Notes: generated from the sequence alone by a model not told the origin. 64,000 nt of DNA from Agrostemma githago (GCA_958450325.1 OY288257.1:56878938-56942937), one strand, 5' to 3'; positions 33,601 to 46,418 are shown, counted from the stretch's first letter. Program-made: numbers and translations.

Positions 33601-36600
33601 AGAAACGCTACCTTGGGCCTTCCGCTGGGGAGTTTTGGTGAGTTGCGCGGGCCTGCCTCTGAAGCCTTGAGTTGTACATGCTTACAAAACTTTGCATGTA
33701 ACATATAGGTAAACCACGACTCACGCTGGGAAATAAAAACTTGATGTTCCGTTGGGAAGCCAAGCTGGTACCTGAAATGTTAGATATATAGGCCGAAATA
33801 GCAAATATAGCAGACAGCAAGATAGCATACAGGAAGTGCAATTAGCATCTATAGACTGACTTGCGCTGGGGAAAATGATTTTTGCTTCATTTTGAAATCG
33901 AAGTCCTGAAAGCAACTCACGTGCTAGGAGATAGGTTTTCAAAATTGAAAGGGTTAGAAAAGAGATTTGCAATTTAAATAGACTGAAATTTGACCTTGTC
34001 GAAAAGGATTGTCTCAAATGGCTTAGTTTTGTAAATTTTAAAATGAGAATTTAAAGAGAGACATACGGACAGACTCGACTCTGGACGCGACAGGACGAGT
34101 TGACAGACACGAACTGATGGACTCTCTAAGGGTTGGACCATGACTCGGTAGGAGGGTGGGCCACCTAATATGACAAGACTCTTAAGTTGCGCTATTCCGT
34201 AGCCTAGGCGAGTGGCGACATGGTCGAATCCTCGGAATGGGAAAGATATGCTATTCTGGGGATTGCAGTAGTCTGTAATGAGACTGTTGTAGTCTAGTAC
34301 TCTTTTGGATTTTTTGTTTCGCGGTATATTCCCAAGGTAGGGTGCAGCTTCGAGTCCCTGACAGATTCTTGTCTTCGACTGAGCCGAGTACTAGGACACA
34401 CTATAGAAGGAGGCTAGATTTTGAAAGTATTTGGATTGTGTGAATGGATGGAGAAATTCTGCCTAGGAGAAGCCCCCAGAATGAACATGACAGCGTCGTG
34501 ACCGGAATGATGGTGCTTTTTGAATTTGTATTAATGTGGGTGGTTGTGCCTCTATTGAAAGGGTGCCTACGTATTCACGTGTAGTGAAATCAAACCAAGC
34601 CGTAGTTCAGTGCTGAAAGATTTATTATGGTGCCTATTCTATTATGGCTTTCTGTGTAACTAGCCATAGCGATGGTGTAGGCTAGAATAATAAGGATGTT
34701 GATCCTGTGACTGTGAGCGTTCTCCGGGGTAGCCCCCAGAGGTGGTGTGAACTATTTGGGCATGTTCTATGCCGACCGCAAGTTGAGTTTTCGTGTTTGG
34801 GGCTGGTAACTGGGTTGAATGTTTTTGGAAATGCGGTGCTAGGTCGTAAATGGCTTTGATGTTTAGACATCTGGAGCTTGATTTTGTGAAGCTAAGGCTT
34901 CGAGGGTAAGGTATTGTAATGTGGTAGGAAAGGGGAAGTTGAGTAAAAAAGACTCAAACTTCGATCGGGGTAGGTTTGATAATGCGGGATCTGATTTCCA
35001 TGTCGGGCCCTAATGGTTAGGGGTATCCAATGGAGCTTGAATCCTCAAAATTTCGGGCTGTCTCTTAGCCTAGGTGTCGAGAAGGTCTTGAGGTTGTAAT
35101 GTGGGAGGCTAAATGTGGTGTTGGCTGACTAACGTGATTATCTCTCCCTTATCGGATAGTATGGGCATTGATAATTGACCGTACCCTGGTCAAAGGACTT
35201 TCACTTGAGCTGACCGTTGACCACGGTCATGGGTATTTGAATTTTTTTTCTTTTTTTTATTTTGGTTGGTTGACCTCTTAACCCCGGTCATGGAATTCTT
35301 CATTTGACTTGACTGTGCCCCAATCAAGGGATTGACCGTATCTGGTCGAGGGATGTTGATCATGGCCAACTCTTTTATTTCGGCCCTTTGCTTTTTCCTT
35401 GGACTTTTGATTTTTTTGTCCAGCTTTTTTTTTGTTGGTCAGACTAACACCTAAGGTAGGGATTAGTCGATCTTTATTGGAGGGGTGTTTATTGTGGGAA
35501 ATGGGCTTGCCTCCCGTCTTGAACCCAAACTAGGAGACTACCTAGATTCATAGGATTCGATACCGCTCCCTAAGGGTAGCTATGTGGCTTTCTATGTCAG
35601 ACAAAGAACAGGTAAAGGAAAACACGGGCTCGGTTTCCTGCAATCATTATAGATGTGCCTATAATAGTCACGTGCGTGTGCTCACAGTGTATGATGGTGT
35701 TCATCATATTCTCGGAAACACATAGGGAAGCATATATGAGAAAGAGAAAAGCTTATTTTATTGGATCGTAAAAGAGGACAGAATACAACTGACTCTGACT
35801 CCGACTTTGATTTCGAAATTAGGATGTAGGGTATCCTAGACTCGGACTCAGACTTAGACTCGAATCAAATCCGGACTTTCGGATGCTCGGTTGGTTGTTT
35901 CTTTTTTGGTAAGGTCCTTGATTGGAGAGAACGACAGGTGCCACGACTCGCCTAAACTCGGCTTTGCGAAAGTGCAAGAGAGGGAGTCAAACTAGATACG
36001 GCTCGGGGTGACGGGATGACAAAGACTCTTGAGTTGGGAAACTCGAACGTTGATCTAGACAAGGTAATGACCCTGGCTCAGACTCGACCATGAGATCTGA
36101 GCTGCATGCGAGTGAGTCCGAAAATGGGGCGAACGTGTTTGACCGCGTCGCGTGCCCGGACCAACCGTGGTGACCTAACCCTAGGTGACCCGAGTATTCG
36201 TAGCATAGGTACGACTCGAAGAAAGCATCATAAGGACGCCGTAAGGTACCCCTTAAGGTGACCGTGGCCGACTGCTCGGGTGGAGGATAGCCCCCAAGTG
36301 AGACCAAAGACTCTGATAGGACTTAGATGGTGTGACATCTAAGTGACTCGAAAGTGGGGTACGTGAGACGACACGTGCAAGACATGACCCTTAGAGTAAC
36401 CGTGATTGATCGTTCTGCTGAAGGGTAGCCCTCGAGTGAGATCGAAGACTTGGTTAAGACTCAAGTGTCGGACGAGTGACCCTTAGATGTAAAGATCACG
36501 AACCTTTTGTTATAGGGCTATGCCTTGTAAAAGGTTGACTCGGCCTCGAGGAAAGGCAGACGGGGTAAGGGAAAAAACTTGCGATGTAAGATCGGCAGAG

Positions 36601-37910
36601 TTTCGATGCTAGAGACCCTCGACTTGACTTGAATAACGGATGACCCTGGGATTAGGGTAGACCCTTAAGTTAAAGGATTTGCGAATTGGGGTGACTCGAC
36701 TAACGGATTGAAAGATGGGCGAAATTCCCTTAGGAAAGGTCGTGGGGACCGTCCTGCTAGAGGGAAAGAAAGGTCGCGTGGGACTTTCTAGTTTGGACTC
36801 GAGTGTGTAAGCGGGATTTCCTTGGTAGGGGTATGCCCTACGTTAGTTAGCCTTGCCTTAGTCAAATAAGGCGGACTGGGATAGGGAGAAAACCCGTGAT
36901 ATAAGATCGACGGAGTTTCGACGCTAAAGACCTTCGACGACTTATGACAAAACCCGACACTGCTAAATACGGGAAGTTCTAGGAAGAGGAAAGTTTTGAA
37001 AAGGAAGTTGGAATTCCGAGGATATCGGTGGGCTGCCCGATTTTTGAAACCGGCAAAATGCCATCGGGCCGCAATTTTGAAGTTTCGAAAATATATTTGA
37101 ATTTTGAAATGGGTAGCATACTGGCTAAAAATAGGCTATTTTGAGTAAAATCATAAGTCCTAAGTTTGGTATGCTTTCCGGGTTTTGAAATTGAATATTT
37201 GGAATTTTGAAAATTTGAATATCGGAAATAAATTTCCGAAAATTTGAAAATCGAAATAAGATCCCGAAGATTTGAAAATCGAAAACGGCATCTCGGAGAT
37301 TTGAAAATCGAGAATGGCATCTCGAAGATTTGAAAAACGGAATGGAATTTTGAAAATTCGAAAATCGAATGAGGATCGGAGATTCGAATATTGAAATGGA
37401 TAGCATGCCGGCTAGAAAATAGGCTTGTTTGGAGTCAAATCTTATGTCAAAATTTCGGCAGCTTTCCGAGTTTTTTGAAAATTGGATATTTTTGAAAAGA
37501 TGCATTTTTTTTTTTTGAAATGACGGTTTTTGAAAACGACACGGAAACCAAGTAGCACGTAATCAGGCAAGTACTATGACGACACCATGTATGCTTTACA
37601 ATAAGTCTCGGTCGGTCGAAATAGGGTCTATACCAACGACGACGACTTTCTCGTGAATCAGGACGGACTTCCTAAGCCGAATTGAACTTAGAACATGCCG
37701 TGAAACCCATACGAGTTCGGCCATAGAAGTCTTTAGCGCACCCATTTAGGAATGCACTGCGGTACAGTGGGACGTCGGTCACAAGTAACCGGCCCGGGAA
37801 AGATTTGGGTTATTCATGAACCATCGAACTAAAATGGGTACATTACTAATCGAACAATTTCTTTTCGAGTCTCACCCTAGGAACCCCGATGACAAGTGGT
37901 ACATCAGGAA
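33601..37910. other. Tat-A internal region without recognisable coding sequence
   Basis: About 4.3 kb with no ORF longer than about 126 codons and no retrotransposon domain. Noteworthy parts: a stretch like the Tat-B post-integrase sequence (GGTGCCTACGTATTCACG near 34562), TTGACC-type repeats around 35170-35350, two related blocks around 36270 and 36420 with GGATAGCCCCCAAGTGAGA and GGTAGCCCTCGAGTGAGAT, and purine-rich short repeats at 37070-37510 (GATTTGAAAATCGAAA and variants). It looks like a long non-coding RNA body of a parasite element. Confidence 0.6.
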
Positions 37911-37928
37911 TCCCCAGCGGAGTCGCCA
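37911..37928 (-). other. Tat-A primer-binding site (tRNA-Arg)
   Basis: In element sense TGGCGACTCCGCTGGGGA lies just inside the 5' LTR, complementary to the 3' end of a plant tRNA-Arg. This primer is typical of Tat/Ogre elements. Confidence 0.85.
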
Positions 37929-37931
37929 AAT

Positions 37932-39101
37932 TGTGGACATGACATAGGTCCACCCTGACGCGGCCACGCGCGGGTTTGGGGCGGCGAATGAATCTCATGT
38001 GAGATGGATCTCGGATTGAAATTTAAATCTAAATGGAGTCGCCACCGAATTTTGTGGGAATTCGGACCCGTTCGAACCCACTCTATATCTTAGTGGGTCG
38101 TGCACAAAGTACGGCCCATTCCGATTTCAAAGTTTATGGGGTTCGTCCCTTTGCATTGCGATACCGATACCGACATTATCAGTAATCGTGCATTGAATGA
38201 CTCTCGTATGCCAATGGTTTCGGACATCCGGAAACCACGGTTCTAAGTAAGGGGTGAGGGTACGTGTTGGGAAGTTCACAAAGAACGCCCAACCCCGCCC
38301 GCACTTAGCGGCCTCTACTTAGATATCGTTCGTTGTTCGTGTACGCGCGTTAGTTTGACGGTTGAATGATATGCAAACAAAGTTTTGACTAAACATGTGA
38401 ATTATGTTTGACTACGTCGTTTAATGCATCTAAACTAACGTCAAAGTTGTTTTAGCATGCGAGGTTCATTTTAGTATAATAAAACAAACAACGAAATAAA
38501 AGAAAAGGTGCAACAACAGATTACAATATACGAGCGGCATACCACCCGGAAATACAATGCCACAAACGATAAAATACAACAATTGCGATAATAACGAAGT
38601 GCAAATGAGTTAGAAGACGTAAATATGGTACGATGCATGGTTTTGAAAAGACGAACACGTGATGGACTTGACACGTGATGACCAAAGTTGTTAAAGGAAT
38701 TTTATCGGGACTTGAAATATGTTGGAAGACTTACGGTTCTGTCGTGATAAGGGCCACTCGATCGAGTCATTGAGGGACTCGACCGAATGGACCCAAAAAA
38801 ACCTTTTGTTCGGATTTGGAGATGCCACTCGATCGAGTCAGGCGCGACACTCGATTGAGTGGTCCTCGAATAAGCATTCTGCCTCTGTTTTTGGGATGTC
38901 ACTCGATCGAGTGGCCTATGGTACTCAGTTGAGTGATCCCTGTGCGAACTATGGTTCGTTTTGACTTTGATTTTGAAATTGCTTTTGGCTTTGAAAATCG
39001 ATAATTTGGTTAAGTCGCGTAAAAATATGATACGATTTATACTCGACTTAAATTTTGATACTCGTAATATTCGATGTTTGATTATAGAATCAATATCTAA
39101 T
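37932..39101 (-). repeat. Tat-A 5' LTR, truncated by insertion of Tat-B
   Basis: Aligns with 30802-31970 with a low percentage of differences by eye, then stops at CAATATCTAAT, where Tat-B starts (TGTGGACATG at 39102). CTAAT (39097-39101) is the probable left target duplication of Tat-B; the intact copy at about 31963 reads CTAATATTTAG. Confidence 0.88.
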
Positions 39102-39124
39102 TGTGGACATGACATAGGTCCACC

Positions 39125-39630
39125 TAGGGGTGGTAATGAGACGAGACAGCTCGCGAGCAGATCGAACTCGACTCGGTCAAAGCTCGGTCAAAGCGCGGCT
39201 CGTGCGAGCTCGGCTCGACATCTTAACGAGCCGAGCTGAGCAAAGGCGTGGCTCGGCTCGAAAAGCTCGCGAGCAGCTCGATTTGATGTGATTAGTTAAT
39301 ATTTTGTTCTTGTTTATTAAAAAAATACTAATAATAATTACATATTTTTTTCACCATATAAATATTTTTATTGATTTGTCTAATACGTTTGTTTATGTTT
39401 TTTGAATCCCAATTTATTAAAATACATCGGTGCAAAAAAACGTAAATTTTAATAATTATATATAGGCTCGAGTTAGGCTCGAACTCGCATTTTAGCTCGC
39501 GAGCTTGGTTCTGAGCTCAATTTTTTCAAGCTCGGGCAAGCTCGAGATCGGCTCAAGTTCGAATTTCGCTTAAAGAGCACGAGCCGAGCAAGGCCAAGCT
39601 CGTGCTCGGCTCGGCTCGTTTACACCCCTA
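39125..39630. mobile_element. hAT MITE inserted in the Tat-B LTR
   Basis: 506 bp, ends TAGGGGTGGTAA and TTTACACCCCTA, with an exact 8-bp duplication GGTCCACC at 39117-39124 and 39631-39638. Both ends are packed with GCTCGCGAGC and GAGCTCGGCTCG motifs in opposing orientation around an AT-rich core. Confidence 0.9.
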
Positions 39631-40057
39631 GGTCCACCCCGATGCGGCCACGCGCGGGTTTGGGGCGGCGAATGAATCTCATGGTAAGATTGATCTCGAA
39701 TTGAAATTTAAATCGAAGTTGGAGTCGCCACCGAACTTTGTGGAAGTTCGGGCCCGTTCGAACCCACTCTATGTTGTAGTGGGCCGTGCACAAAGTACGG
39801 CCCATTCCGATTTCAGAGTTTATTGGGTTCGTCCCTTTGCATTGCGATACAGATACCGACATTATCGGTAATCGTGTAATGAATGACTCTCGTATGCCAA
39901 TAATTTCGGACATCCGGAAACCACGGTTCTGAGTAAGGGGTGAGGGTACGTGTTGGGAAGTTCACAAAGAACACCCAACTCCGCCCGCACTTAGCGGCCT
40001 CTACTAAGATATCGTTCGTTTTTGGTGTACGCGCGTTAGTTTGACGGTTGAATGTTG

Positions 40058-43000
40058 TGTAACACCCCTGATTTTATAAATTAAATTAAAATAAAATTTT
40101 GTTCGTATTTTCAATTTTACGATTTAACTCGTAATTCTTAAAATTATTATAAAATGAATTTATCGTTTAATCGTTTCAAACTCCTAAAATTCTATTTGTC
40201 TCGGAAATTCTTATATTTAAAACATATTTTCATTTCTGTTTCGATTTATTTTATATATTTAATTTAATTCTTATCGAAAGTCTATTTCGATGATTTAAAT
40301 TCTAAATTCTTTTTATTTATTTATATTAAACTCGAATTTTCTATTTTTCGGCTCGGAGCTCATTTATTTTAAGTTTCGTCAAAACATTTATTTCCTTTCC
40401 TCGAGAAATCAATTTAATTCATTTTATCAAAAATTTATTATTTATCGGGAAATATTATTTCATCGTCTAATTATTTATTTCTATCAACTTCGTTTTCGTC
40501 TCGAGTACTTTGTTTACTCATTTTATTTGTCGGCCCAATTATTTATTAATTTTTATTAACTCGTTTTAATTTGATTGTGGGTCAATCAACTATCATTTCG
40601 GTATTCGTCATTTACCCAATTCATTTATTTAATGTGTATGTCTTTTCCACTTTGTGAGTACATTCATCTCACTTAGTTTGCTGATTCATTTCCCACATTA
40701 CGTTCTTCCCCCACTTCCTCTTTATTTTATTTCCAACCTCTTCACTTCTCCACCTCTTCACCGTCCCCTGCCTCTGCCTCTCTCTTTTCTCCTTTTTTTT
40801 TCGTTCATCCTCCATCATCAATCGGGTCCGCTGCTGCTGCTGCTCTTTACTGCTGTTAGCTGCTGTACGATGCTCTGCTGCTGCTGGTCACGTTGATGTC
40901 GCCTGATCTTCTTCCCTTTTCGTTCTTCTTCGTACATCGTCAATCGTTCCCCTTCATCATCTTCATTCGATTATGTTGCTGTTATGGTACAGTTTCTGGT
41001 TGTTTTCGTTTCTTCCTCTTCTTCTCTTCAATCCGTTTTGCTGTCTTCTGTGTCGCCCTTTCGGCTGCTGCCTGATGTTGTTTTGGTGCTGCGATCCTTC
41101 TGTTCTGTTGGTTGTTGTCCGTTGTCCTGTTTTTTTCTGCGTGTTGATGCTCTTATGTGCTTGTTGTCTGTTTCTTCCTTTTCTTGTTGCTGCTTTGTTA
41201 TCACTCCTGTTTTGTACCTGCTGCTGCTCTTCCGTATTTGTCTTCCCTTCTTATTTCTTCCTCTTTTGTTGTGTTCGTTGATTGCATCTCGTTTTCTGCT
41301 GCTTTTATCGTTCCTCTTCTCTTGACTTCGTTATTTCAGTTCCATCTCGTGTTTTCTTCCCCTTTATCTTCTTCTTCTTCTTCTTCTTCTTCTTCGTGCA
41401 TCTGCTATTGTCTTTTTCGATTCGGGTCTGATTTCTGCCGTCGTTTGTTGTTGTTGTTACTGTTGGTGCGGTTGTTTCGTGCTCTGCTGCTGCTTCTATT
41501 CCATTTGTCTGCTGCTTTCTCTTCGCTTTCTTCTTCTTCGTCCTGACCTTTTTGCTTTATTCATTCCTTATTTCGTTGTTTCGTCGTTGCTCGGTTTCGG
41601 TATCGCTAATGTCTTTGTTTAGCATCTCTCGTCTTCTTTCTTCTTTTTCTTCCGTCCTCATTAATCAGTTTGACACATCAGTTTCCTTTCCGTCTTGTGT
41701 CAAATACTCGTCCCTTCATTCTTCCCTTATCTTGTGTTTGAATGTCGTCTTATTCCGACCCATTGGTATTTGTTTTAACTTCCCTCCTTGTTATTTGGGT
41801 TTGTCATGTTACCCGTATCCAACCCAGGTCTCATTCTTACATTTTGTCAACTCGATTTTCATGGTGAAGCCTGCTTAGAAGACTAACGATTCTACAACTC
41901 GGAGCTTAAAGACATTACTAACGATTTGGAGCTAGGACGAGTACGTGTTCGTTTTGGCTATCGACTTAAGGTAATTTTAGGACGTTACTCGATTTTATAT
42001 CGTATGTTTGAGTAGTAGTATGTAGTAAATATTTTAACTTCGGTTTTCTAATTTTAGCTATTTATTATCTGCTAAAAATATTATTTTAAATTATGTACCC
42101 TATAAATATTTTACGAGTTTTCGATATCGTTTTATAAATCGTTAGTAATTTTATTATTGATGATCGTTATAATATTTTGTTGGTTATCGTGACACTAGTA
42201 ACTAAATAATATCGATTTCATATTTTCGGCATATTTCGTTAATTTCTAATTTTTAACTCAAAATCGTATTTTTATACTATAATCGAGATTTGTATATTCG
42301 TTCAATAAATTAATTTTCGTTTTACGATTTATACTAATAAATGATAAAATAGTCGATTTAGTTTTAAATATATTTTTAGTCGAGACTATTTTCACTAATT
42401 ATTTCCGATTGACTATTTTTATTAACATCCGTATTATTTATTAATAAAAGCTATTTATTAAAAATAATTTGAAATCTTTGTAACTCTCATTTTATTTATA
42501 AAACTCGTTGATTCAGTTAATTTTGATATCGTTTTTCTTAAAACATCTCTTTTCTAAAATCTATATTTTTAACTCGATTTTCTAGTTATTTATAAAATAC
42601 TATATATTGACTTATTATATTTTATTTATATTTTGAGTAACTAGTTTAGAAATATAATAAAGTTACGATAACGACGATAATAATAAAGTGTTAATTTCGT
42701 TAGAAATGCTATTTTTTATACGTTTCACATATTTTAATAACTTCCGTATTTTTATAACAATATTTCTATTTTAAGTAAGTTTCTAAAATTAGTATGTTTC
42801 TATTTATGAAAATTTTCCCCTTTTAATATAAAATGTATATTTCTTTTATCCTCATATAATTTATAATGATTATATCTTTTGTATATATCGATAATGGCTT
42901 GTTTTGGAGTTATGGAATAAAGAGAAGTGTGGGGTTAGAGTAATATAGTCTGGGATGTACGTTTTTCCCATCAATTGTAAGGCTGGTGTGTCTTTATGGG

Positions 43001-43753
43001 GCACATTGGTTGTTGAACTGAACATGGTTTGTACTCAGGAGAGTGTATGTTTTGACCTTAAGCTAGATGTCACATCGTGTTAGTCGCCGTCAGCTGAGCT
43101 AGACATATTTGTTGTCTAGGAGGGGTATGCACTACTTAAACCAGGACTACGCTGCACGCAGTCCTATTATAGTTGAGTTGCCTAGTTAGAGACTGGATTC
43201 TGTTATGAGTTAAGTCTACAGTTCTCGAAGCTAGTTTCCAGTATTATCCTAGTGAAAGTCTAGCCTTGTGCACACTGATCGAATTTCCATAATGCCATTT
43301 TTGAATATTATTATCAATTGCTTTTGACTTGCAGGTTGGCAAGTACTTTAAGTTTCACTGAAAACTTATTTTTATTATATCATTTAATGTTTTTCACTTT
43401 AAGTATTTTGATATAATAATACTATTATTTTTCATATGATATAATATGGCTGGGAGAACGTCCGAGTTACTCCCCACTGACGTGGCTGTTATGTTTATAA
43501 CATGATAGGTATTTGCTGCTGGGTTTTGGGTGTGAGCTAGCGAGTAGCGTGGATCCTACTCTTTCTTCATTCTTATAATTTATGGATTAGTATAAACCCG
43601 TTTGGAGATTTTACTTTTAGCTCTTTTGTAGAAAGAGGCCTTTTGTATTTACTCACTATTTCTTTTAATAAGATATAGTTTGTCAGTGTGTTTTAATCCC
43701 AACTCTACAATGTTTCCGCCACTGTATTGCGTTAGAACTTCTAGGGGATTACA
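40058..43753. mobile_element. 3.7 kb solo LTR, TGTAACACCCC type
   Basis: Starts TGTAACACCCCTGATTTT and ends TAGGGGATTACA, with a 5-bp target duplication TGTTG (40053-40057 and 43754-43758). The homologous uninterrupted Tat LTR near 38365 confirms the insertion point. Length and edge suggest an LTR of a large Ty3/gypsy chromovirus such as Tekay/Del, by inference. No internal domains remain, so it is a solo LTR. The 5' third is strongly pyrimidine-rich on the plus strand (40690-41550), giving spurious Ser/Leu/Phe-rich ORFs. A related fragment starts at 979. Confidence 0.82.
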
Positions 43754-44125
43754 TGTTGTGCAATCAACGTTTTGACTAAACATCTGAATTATGTTTGACT
43801 ACGTCGTTTAAATGCATCTAAACTATCGTCAAAGTTGTTTTATCATGTGATGTTCATTTTAGTACAATAAAAACACACAACGAAGAAAAAACGATAACAG
43901 ATTACTATATACGAGCGGCATACCACCCGGAAATACAATCCAACCAACGATACAATACAACAATTGCGATAAACGAGTTAGGAGACGTAAGCATGACACG
44001 ACGCGATTTTGAAAGGACTAAATTCACGTGATAGACTCGACACGCGTTGACCGAAGTCGTTGAAATAATTTTATCGGGACACGAGACGTGCTAGGAACTC
44101 GCTGTTTTGCTATATCAGGGGCACT

Positions 44126-44232
44126 CGATCGAGTCATTGATGGACTCAATCGAGTGGTCTCGAAAAAAGCTCCTGGTTTGTTTTTTGGGGTGCCACTCGA
44201 TCAAGTGAGCTAGGCACTCAATCGAGTGCCCC
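44126..44232. promoter_or_regulatory. ACTCGATCGAGT palindromes in Tat-B LTR, R/U5-side cluster
   Basis: CACTCGATCGAGT near 44126, ACTCAATCGAGTG near 44146, CACTCGATCAAGTG near 44194 and CACTCAATCGAGTG near 44215. Three of the four have one C-to-T or G-to-A change. This corresponds to the cluster at 31620 in Tat-A. Confidence 0.6.
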
Positions 44233-45196
44233 CTGTAAGGACTGTTGTCCGGTTTAATTTTGACTCTAAAATTGTTTTTGGTTTTGAAAATCGATAATTT
44301 GATTAAGTCGCGTAAAAATACGATGCAATTTATACTCGACTTAAATATTGATACTCGTAATATTCGATATTCCATTATAGAATCGGTATCGGATATTTAG
44401 AGTGAATTTTGAAAAAGTTGTTTAGAAAATCGTTATGCATGTTGTTAAGACTCGATAATTCCTCCACGTTGTATTATAGTAATTACTCGATTTCAATGGT
44501 ATTATGCTTAACATGTTTTGATGATTGACACCTTTAGATCCGATATTCGACTATAGAGTCGATATCGAACCCTTAGGGACGACTCGTTATTGTTAATACG
44601 AAAATAGTATAATGATATTAGATGCGATAAAAGAAAAAAAGTAAAAGACGACGTTGACGACCCTTGACGACGGACGACGGAAAACGAGAAGAAGAAAAAA
44701 AACGTGAGAAGAGAAGAGAAAGAGAAAGAGATCGGGATTCGGAACACCCTCAACCTACATGCTAATTTCGGTCTCGATTAGGAACTCGTAGTAACGGCGC
44801 TTGCGTAGGAGTAACGAGAATCTAGGAAGAGTTAATGTGTTGTATTTTGTGTGGTTTTGCTATAGAATTCCTAGGGAAAATCGGACGGTATTTCGATATA
44901 ATTTTCCTAAGGTTTGCTAGAGTTTCGGGATGTATGGATGTGTGTATATAATTGATGTGTGTTGTTATGAATTGTTTGTAATATGAGTGTTTGATGTTGT
45001 TGCGAGGGTGGGGTATTTATAGGATGAAACACCCGACTTGGATAGGAGATAGGTTACTTGTGAGGAGAGAAAGGAACCGGTTGAGGTGAAGTGGGATTCC
45101 ACCTTTGGATAGGAAAAGGCTTGCTTGCATGGGAAGAAACACCCGGTTTTTGGCTGAAAAGGACTCTGATTCCAGCTAGAATAAGGGTAGCTAGAT

Positions 45197-45296
45197 CGAG
45201 TAACACACAATACTCGATCGAGTGCCCGGTCTGACGCCATATTTGGCAGTTTTTATGGGCTCACTCGACCGATTGGCCGGTCCACTCGATCGAGTG
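45197..45296. promoter_or_regulatory. ACTCGATCGAGT palindromes upstream of the Tat-B TATA box
   Basis: Copies near 45193 (degenerate), 45213 (ACTCGATCGAGTG), 45261 (CACTCGACCGATTG) and 45282 (CACTCGATCGAGTG). On the minus strand they lie about 180-280 bp upstream of the TATA box near 45014, like the cluster at 3083 in the solo LTR. Confidence 0.6.
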
Positions 45297-45716
45297 GGTC
45301 TTAGCCGGGTAAAAGCTTCTTTTTGGAGATCGAGTTTTATCTTTTAGGAATTGTTTAATGTTTTTTATAGCTGATTTTTTGTGAGGAATCTGACTTCGAG
45401 TTGGATTTTCGAGTTTGCGTCAGATATTTTGTCTCGGAAAGGCCTTTGACCGGGGTTTGACTCGGTCGCTAAAAGACAGTTTTGCCCTTGGTCTCGGTTT
45501 TGACCCAAATTAGTCTTATTTGACTGGAAACGACCCACTGGGCCTGAATTTGAGGTCAGTTTGGTGAGATTTTTACTCCGCTAAAAGCTCGTGCCAACTG
45601 CCATTGATTCCGAGTCCGAAAATCGAGCGTATTAAGTCATGTTTTCGTCCTATCATCATCGGGTGTTTTTTGGAAACTACTATAGACACCTAGCGGTCAA
45701 AATGTGGGTGTCTACA

Positions 45717-46418
45717 AAGCCCCCACTCTGACTGAGACTTGGACAGGGCAATAGTCAGAGTAGCACTAGGCCAATTAAGACCTGACAGACTTCCGATCGG
45801 GTCGTTTATAGTCCATTAGACTTGCGTAAAAGGGCTCGCCAGCCATAAGATAAAAATCATACCTGAGTGGATGCTAATAGTTCTATGGGGACTTGCCTAA
45901 GAAGCCTTGGGTGTGTTCGTTTGCAGCCACATCCCTTGTTTCCTCAGTAGAAATGCTACACGGGGCTTCCGCTGGGGAGTTTTAGTAATGAGATTTCTTC
46001 TGGAGCCTTGGTGTACCTGTATGCTGACACATAGCAATTTGCATGTAACATGTAGGCGAAACACCGAATCACGCTGGGGAAGTGATTTTTGAAAATTTTT
46101 GCAAATTTCGAAATTTTGGGAAAAAATAATTTTTTTGAATTTTGAAAATGTTGAGAACTTTGAATTTTGCTTGAAAATAGGAATACTCGGGATGACTCGA
46201 TTCCTGTATTTGATTCTGAAAAGGATTCTTAAAGTCTTAGGTTAGGCCTGTATGCCTATGTGAATTAGGAGATATGACAAGAAACCCTATTCCTAAGGTA
46301 ATTAGGAGAGGATTTTCTATTATAAATAGAGAGCTCTTGGCTTTAATTTCCATATCTCAACCCAAATCTTCTTTTCTTTTCTCAAAATCCTTTAGACTTT
46401 TAAGAAAAAACTCTTTCT
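45717..46418. other. Tat-B 3' non-coding region
   Basis: Begins with the polypurine tract (minus AGTCAGAGTGGGGGCTT) and shares blocks with Tat-A 33032-33720, including one copy of the hairpin unit that is amplified in Tat-A. The 46090-46170 part is AT-rich with TTTTGAAAATT repeats. No gene is visible. Confidence 0.65.

Larger units (their letters stand above)
30802..39101 (-). mobile_element. Tat-A: non-autonomous Tat-lineage Ty3/gypsy element
   Basis: The left LTR (30802-33031) and right LTR (37932-39101, truncated) share the TGTGGACATGACATAGG edge. PBS and PPT place the element on the minus strand. The roughly 4.9 kb internal region has no gag, pol or other recognisable protein. Short blocks match the non-coding 3' region of Tat-B (for example GGCTCGCCAGCCATAAG near 33148 and 45836), so the two belong to one family. 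The missing part of the right LTR must lie beyond Tat-B, outside the window. Confidence 0.88.
39102..45716 (-). repeat. Tat-B 3' LTR (about 2.4 kb without insertions)
   Basis: Starts TGTGGACATGACATAGG at 39102 and ends GTGGGTGTCTACA at 45716. It is interrupted by a hAT MITE (39125-39630) and a solo LTR (40058-43753). Palindrome clusters are at about 44126-44232 and 45197-45296; a minus-strand TATA box (ATAAATACCCC) is near 45014. Confidence 0.88.

Noticed and set aside
36979..37505. Minus-strand Phe/Ser/Ile-rich ORFs (113 and 126 codons) in Tat-A
   Set aside because: They come from short purine-rich repeats (GATTTGAAAATCGAAA), overlap each other in two frames and show no retroviral domain.
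39161..39620. GCTCGGCTCG-rich block as a CpG island or promoter
   Set aside because: It is the subterminal sequence of a hAT MITE with clear ends and target duplication.
40654..41878. Series of overlapping Ser/Leu/Phe-rich plus-strand ORFs as genes
   Set aside because: They lie in the pyrimidine-rich part of a solo LTR, overlap in several frames and have no domain or conserved start.
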